Assembly: GCF_032118995.1 (NCBI RefSeq)
Contig: NC_092650.1
Location: 28,436,501-28,500,500 of the forward strand
Direction: 5' to 3'
Source of the DNA: Asterias amurensis
Lineage: Eukaryota > Echinodermata > Asteroidea > Forcipulatida > Asteriidae
Length of the DNA stretch: 64,000 nucleotides
In this document: positions 38,057-64,000 of the stretch, in pieces
Numbering within the stretch: position 1 is the stretch's first letter
How the letters are laid out: every line of letters starts with the position of its first letter
Notes under the pieces: generated by a model
Database searches by the model: none
What the model saw: the letters and a program-made list of their open reading frames with translations, nothing else
What the model was told of the DNA's origin: nothing
Position numbers and translations under genes: made by a program

Positions 38057-38387
38057 TTTAAAGACACTGGACCCTATTGGTAATTGTCAAAGACCAGTCT
38101 TCTCAACATATGCATAAAATAACAAACCCGTGAAAATTTGACCTCAATTGGTCATCGAAGTTGTGAGATAACAATAAGAGAAAAAACACCCTTGTCACAC
38201 GAAGTTGTGTGCTTTTAGATGCTTGATTTCGAGACCTAAATCTGAGACCAAAATCTGAGGTCTCGAAATCAAATTCGTGGAAAATTAAAACTATGTTACT
38301 AACCTCTCCCCATCACTCGTCACCAAGTAAGGTTTTATGCTAATAATTATTTGAGTAATTACCAATAGTGTCCACTTTTTTTAAGGC
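38057..38387 (+). mobile_element. MITE, GGACACTATTGGTAATTG family, copy 3
   Basis: It starts TAAAGACACTGGACCCTA and ends CCAATAGTGTCCACTTTTT. Small internal deletions are present relative to copy 2. It lies between the convergent 3' ends of DHX38 and the copine. Confidence 0.8.
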
Positions 38388-38891
38388 AATGAAACTGGTT
38401 CCTCTAGATTGACCACCATTATTTACTACTACATTACAAAGTACTATAGCCTTTGGGCATGATATTTACAATGCTTGTTAGGAGTTAACACAATCAATCT
38501 AGTGTATGTAATGTACATTGTATTTATATTTAAGTGAGTTGGCCTTATTACTGGCAAGCTTTATTGACATTTCGATTCAAACAACATCGCAACACAAAGA
38601 GTTTACAAAGGAGAGCCACATTATAGGAAGAGGTTAATATCCTACATGTATGTAACCTACATTACATGCTTAGGTCTTCAATACAGCAAATTGGTTCCTT
38701 AGTTAAAATCAAGGTTGCCTTGGAAAAAGAAAGCTTAAAGAAGTTTACATTTTTTTCTGTGACTCTCTGTACACATATGTTACACATACATTTGTATGTG
38801 AAATAGCTAATGCTTTTGTTATTTTTATATTGTATTTTGTGACTGCTCTTTTTGAAACACGTCAGTTGGTTGGACACTATTCATTAAACCT

Positions 38892-39156
38892 TTTTATAAC
38901 ACCCTAAATATATATTCTGCCTTTTTATTGGTTTAGAGTGTGTCACATGATATGTCATAGTTTTACTAGAAACGGCGGCCGTGTGATAGTGGATCCTTTG
39001 CCGTGTGATAGTCCGACGACTATCACACGGAGGCAGTACCTCGATGTCTTTTTTAACCACCTCGAACCCAATCAGTTGTGCATCTGTGTATATGCAATGC
39101 GCGTACGAACGTTACGTGTACGAGGTTGATAAATAGTCTGTTAGGGTGTTATAAAA
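38892..39156. mobile_element. 265-bp MITE, TTTTATAACACCCTAA family
   Basis: Perfect 16-bp terminal inverted repeats, TTTTATAACACCCTAA and TTAGGGTGTTATAAAA. The interior has an inverted CCGTGTGATAGT / ACTATCACACGG pair at 38970-39020. No coding capacity. Confidence 0.85.
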
Positions 39157-39161
39157 CAAAT

Positions 39162-39320
39162 ATTGACTGCTTTGACTCGTGCTATGATTAAAACTCTGAA
39201 TCCCTTGGTGATCCCCGGACCATTCCATTTTCCCTCAGGCACGCCTCAGGAAATGTAGAATGCTCCGGGGATCACCTCGGGAGACGTAGTTTTCACTGTA
39301 GCACTTGAAGCAGTCAGTAT
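39162..39320. mobile_element. 159-bp palindromic foldback element
   Basis: The arms ATTGACTGCTT..GTGCTA..AAAACT and GGTGATCCCCGGA are mirrored by TCCGGGGATCACC and AGTTTT..GTAGCAC..AAGCAGTCAG around a CCTCAGGC..GCCTCAGG centre. It immediately follows the preceding MITE. Confidence 0.8.
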
Positions 39321-41461
39321 TTGTATACTTTTCTATTACTGGAAGCAGTGCATAAGAAATACATAGAATCTCCATAAAAAAACAAAATGTGTAAATTACA
39401 ATGGTGCACTTTGCTATTAGTAGGAATGGATTCAATCTTCAATTTGGGTGTACATATTTGGTTCTTATTGCTGTATACAATGCACAAAATAAAAACAGAG
39501 TTCAAGTGTAAATAAACGCAAGACTACTAAAAGTGAACCATCTAAGTAAACAGTAAATGTATGAGGAAAGGTGCTTTTCTTTTGAAAAAAATGTGTAGAA
39601 CCTTTCAACAATAATAAAATTGCAGCAAAACAATCAGCATAGAAAAGAAAAAAATAAATACCAAGTAAATTTTGAAACACTTAAAAACCAATTGTTTGTG
39701 TATTTCTCTAAAGTCAATATCCATCTTAGTTATGATATACCTGATTGTTAAGTTGCCCTGCTGACCACAAAATATTAATGTTGGTAAAAAGTGTAATACT
39801 TGAGTCTGGGACTGGTTCATGATTGTTTGTATTACGGCCATTCATAACTTCTTTTAACTGGAAGATTTACAACATCAATCAAGCTCCCATTTCTTATTAT
39901 GAAAAAATAAGTGCCTTGCTTGATAACATACATTGTAAGGGATGAAAGTGTAAATAAAGTGACAAACTCAAATGCAACTTTGGCTTTTTACTGATAAGCA
40001 GTACAAAATAAGCCACAATAAGAAGAAACAAAACTTAGTGGCTTTAGGAGGTCATTTCACCAAGAGAAATGTGTTGTTTTAAAATGGTAAAATTATTTGT
40101 AGATGCAAATGAAAACAGATTTTGTGTCAAGAATAAATGGTTTTTTTTATCATAACTGATAATTGAAAATGGGATAAAATTTAAAAGATTTGACAAAAAA
40201 CAAAAGACCTTTATTAAAAAAATAAAATATTATATAAGTGATATTCAATTATGATAAATAATTGTGATAAAATTATGTATGCATGATTTATCCGAGTTGG
40301 TTAGAATTTAAACAATCATATGAATTGAACTAAGTTTACCTCCTCCAATTGCTTCATTTTACAAATCAAAACTAAAGCAGTGATATTAAATTTTGCTCTT
40401 TTATCGTCATGGTGTTTTATCAAAACTCTTGTTTGTTGTTCTAACAATTTGTTGTTCGTACAATACTTTAGAAAAAGAAGAACAGCATTCAACATTGCTT
40501 CATCTTACACATGGGAAGAATGTTTTCAGAATGTTAAACAAGATTGATATGAAATTGTTCTGACTTTGACTTGCCTTTTTGGCCCTCTCAGCTCTCCTTT
40601 TAAGATACCAGACCAAAATGTTCAACCAATTTGACTTGAAAATTTACATTTAAATTAGAAATAGTTAGTTGAATAGAATCAAGAAAGCTATAAGCTTTTG
40701 TTTAGTTTATTATATGAATTTTTTTCCAATTAATGAAAAGGTGATGATTTATAAAATAAAATTGAATTATTGTCGGAATCTCAACATTAAATCACCTCCA
40801 AATTATGAAGTGACTTATTAAGTGACACCAGGACATGATTGTGACTCTCTGCTCTCTGTCATAACTGGTACATACATTAGCATTCCTATAAGGGGGAGGG
40901 GGGTTATGCCAAAGTCCTTTACAGACTGAAGTCTTTCAATTGAAATGAGTGATTGAATAGAAAGTTTGTTACTATCCAATGATAGTTTGTAGCATGCCTA
41001 TAAGGGGGAGGGGGGGGGGGGGAGGGGGGCTATGCCACAGTCCTTTACAGAAGTCTTTCAATGACGGATTGAACACTTGTTTTTTAAATCCAATGATAGG
41101 TCCTGTTTGTTTTAAATGCCCACAAATGATGGAAATTGACACAATTCAGAATAATCTATACACCTTTTTGTTAGTAAGAGACTAAATCTATTGGTACAAT
41201 AATCTATTTAGTAAGACAAATATTACTAGTAATTATGCACTTTGCATAAAGATTTGAAATCAAAACATTTCCAGGAAATAAATGGGTTTTATTTCCTTTG
41301 TTGCATCAATTTATTGTTGCTGTCATAAAGATAGCATTCAACAAAAGTCAGTACTTTGACACATGTCTTGATAATGTATTGTACTAAAATCTGTCAAAAT
41401 ACATATCTAATATTGCTAAACAAAGAGAAGACTGCAGAAGGTGACTCTAGAGGGCGCTTTA
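39321..41461. other. intergenic region 3' of the copine
   Basis: No gene seen. A 115-bp segment is tandemly duplicated at about 40888-40945 and 41001-41065 (TATAAGGGGGAGG, CTATGCCA, AGTCCTTTACAG), with long G runs. The part nearest 41461 is probably copine 3' UTR. Confidence 0.5.
41310..41315 (-). promoter_or_regulatory. candidate copine polyadenylation signal
   Basis: TTTATT on the plus strand reads AATAAA on the minus strand, about 150 nt after the copine stop. Another AATAAA lies at 41288-41293. Supported by motif and position only. Confidence 0.35.
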
Positions 41462-62204
<20,743 letters not shown>

Positions 62205-62582
62205 CTGCATAGCATTTAAAACAAATCATTTCAAATTATTACTTCATGTACATACTTCATTCTGTTAAAATGTTTTAAAGCTATTCCAATTATTAAATGT
62301 AAACAATGCAAACTTGGTGTGATCCCTGGATATGGCAGTTAAAGGCAGAATGCTTTCTGACTGGCAACTGCAAAAAGAGATCCTCCAATATAAGGACACC
62401 ATGTCAGGGCTACACACATAATATGCAGATTACACCTGCAACCATGGACCTCCTATGTCCCTACTTTGTTTATACTCTACTTTTTGCCAACATCTCCCAT
62501 TGGTTTTGTACACTTTTCCCGATCCGTGGACCTTTCCCAAACCATGGACCCTATTGTCCTCTTTTGTTATAGGTCCCTGGTT

Positions 62583-64000
62583 TTAATGTGTATGCCTACA
62601 TGTACTCACTGGCACATTAATGTGTATGCCTACATGTACTCACTGGCACATTATTGCATATGCCTACATGTACTCACTGGCACATTAATGTGTATGCCTA
62701 CATGTACTCACTGGCACATTAATGTGTATGTCTACATGTACTCACTGGCACATTAATGTGTATGCCTACATGTACTCACTGGCACATTAATGTGTATGCC
62801 TACATGTACTCACTGGCACATTAATGTGTATGCCTACATGTACTCACTGGCACATTAATGTGTATGCCTACATGTACTCACTGGCACATTAATGCGTATG
62901 CCTACATGTACTCACTGGCACATTAATGTGTATGTCTACATGTACTCACTGGCACATTAATGCGTATGTCTACATGTACTCACTGGCACATTAATGTGTA
63001 TGCCTACATGTACTCACTGGCACATTAATGTGTATGCCTACATGTACTCACTGGCACATTAATGCGTATGCCTACATGTACTCACTGGCACATTACTGCG
63101 TATGCCTACATGTACTCACTGGCACATTAATGTGTATGTCTACATGTACTCACTTGCACATTAATGTGTATGCCTACATGTACTCACTGGCACATTAATG
63201 TGTATGTCTACATGTACTCACTGGCACATTAATGTGTATGTCTACATGTACTCACTGGCACATTAATGTGTATGCCTACATGTACTCACTGGCACATTAA
63301 TGTGTATGCCTACATGTACTCACTGGCACATTAATGTGTATGTCTACATGTACTCACTGGCACATTAATGCGTATGCCTACATGTACTCACTGGCACATT
63401 AATGTGTATGCCTACATGTACTCACTGGCACATTAATGTGTATGTCTACATGTACTCACTGGCACATTAATGCGTATGCCTACATGTACTCACTGGCACA
63501 TTAATGTGTATGTCTACATGTACTCACTGGCACATTAATGCGTATGCCTACATGTACTCACTGGCACATTAATGTGTATGCCTACATGTACTCACTGGCA
63601 CATTAATGTGTATGCCTACATGTACTCACTGGCACATTAATGTGTATGTCTACATGTACTCACTTGCACATTAATGTGTATGCCTACATGTACTCACTGG
63701 CACATTAATGTGTATGCCTACATGTACTCACTTGCACATTAATGTGTATGCCTACATGTACTCACTGGCACATTAATGCGTATGCCTACATGTACTCACT
63801 GGCACATTAATGTGTATGCCTACATGTACTCACTGGCACATTAATGTGTATGCCTACATGTACTCACTTGCACATTAATGTGTATGTCTACATGTACTCA
63901 CTGGCACATTAATGCGTATGCCTACATGTACTCACTGGCACATTAATGTGTATGTCTACATGTACTCACTGGCACATTAATGTGTATGCCTACATGTACT
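62583..64000. repeat. 34-bp satellite-like array running off the window
   Basis: The unit TGTGTATGCCTACATGTACT plus CACTGGCACATTAA is repeated about 42 times with single-base subtypes (TGTG/TGCG, GCC/GTC, CTGG/CTTG). TACATGTA inside it is a palindrome. The array starts about 380 bp upstream of the first visible copine exon and continues past the right edge. Confidence 0.95.

Noticed and set aside
62583..64000. CRISPR-like array
   Set aside because: Repeats are head to tail without unique spacers, in a eukaryotic intron or flank; it is a satellite/minisatellite.

Overview
The window is nuclear genomic DNA from an invertebrate animal, most likely an echinoderm. It is AT-rich and intron-rich, with GT-AG introns, vertebrate-like orthologues, and intergenic and intronic space packed with short inverted-repeat transposons (MITEs), foldback elements and minisatellites. 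The echinoderm assignment is an inference from gene content and from the look of the repeat families; no species can be named from the sequence alone. No prokaryotic feature, rRNA, CRISPR array or viral gene was found.

Layout. (1) 256-327 (+): the last coding exon of an unidentified gene with a lysine-rich C-terminus. (2) 2336-8292 (-): a complete LRRC69 orthologue, 9 coding exons and 362 aa, rebuilt exon by exon with every splice phase agreeing. (3) 8293-8545: a compact head-to-head promoter region. (4) 10405-36974 (+): a complete DHX38 (PRP16-type DEAH spliceosomal RNA helicase), 24 coding exons and 1253 aa. (5) 41462-62204 (-): the 3' three quarters of a copine gene (C2B domain, copine/vWA domain and stop codon); its first exons lie beyond the right edge.

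The genes are ordinary housekeeping or signalling genes and do not form a pathway. LRRC69 and DHX38 are divergent and may share a promoter. DHX38 and the copine are convergent.

Three things stand out. First, the copine has two adjacent 96-nt, phase-0 versions of the same C2B exon separated by only 76 nt, which suggests mutually exclusive splicing. Second, DHX38, itself a splicing factor, repeatedly carries local duplications of its own exon-intron junctions in the neighbouring introns. The extreme case is 25 tandem copies of the exon-19 5' splice site. Third, the introns hold several large foldback elements, including a 4.7-kb one with AT-rich minisatellite arms and a 0.8-kb one with mirrored ACCGGAAAA arrays.

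Exon boundaries were read by hand from splice consensus, phase continuity and remembered family sequence; no alignment was run.
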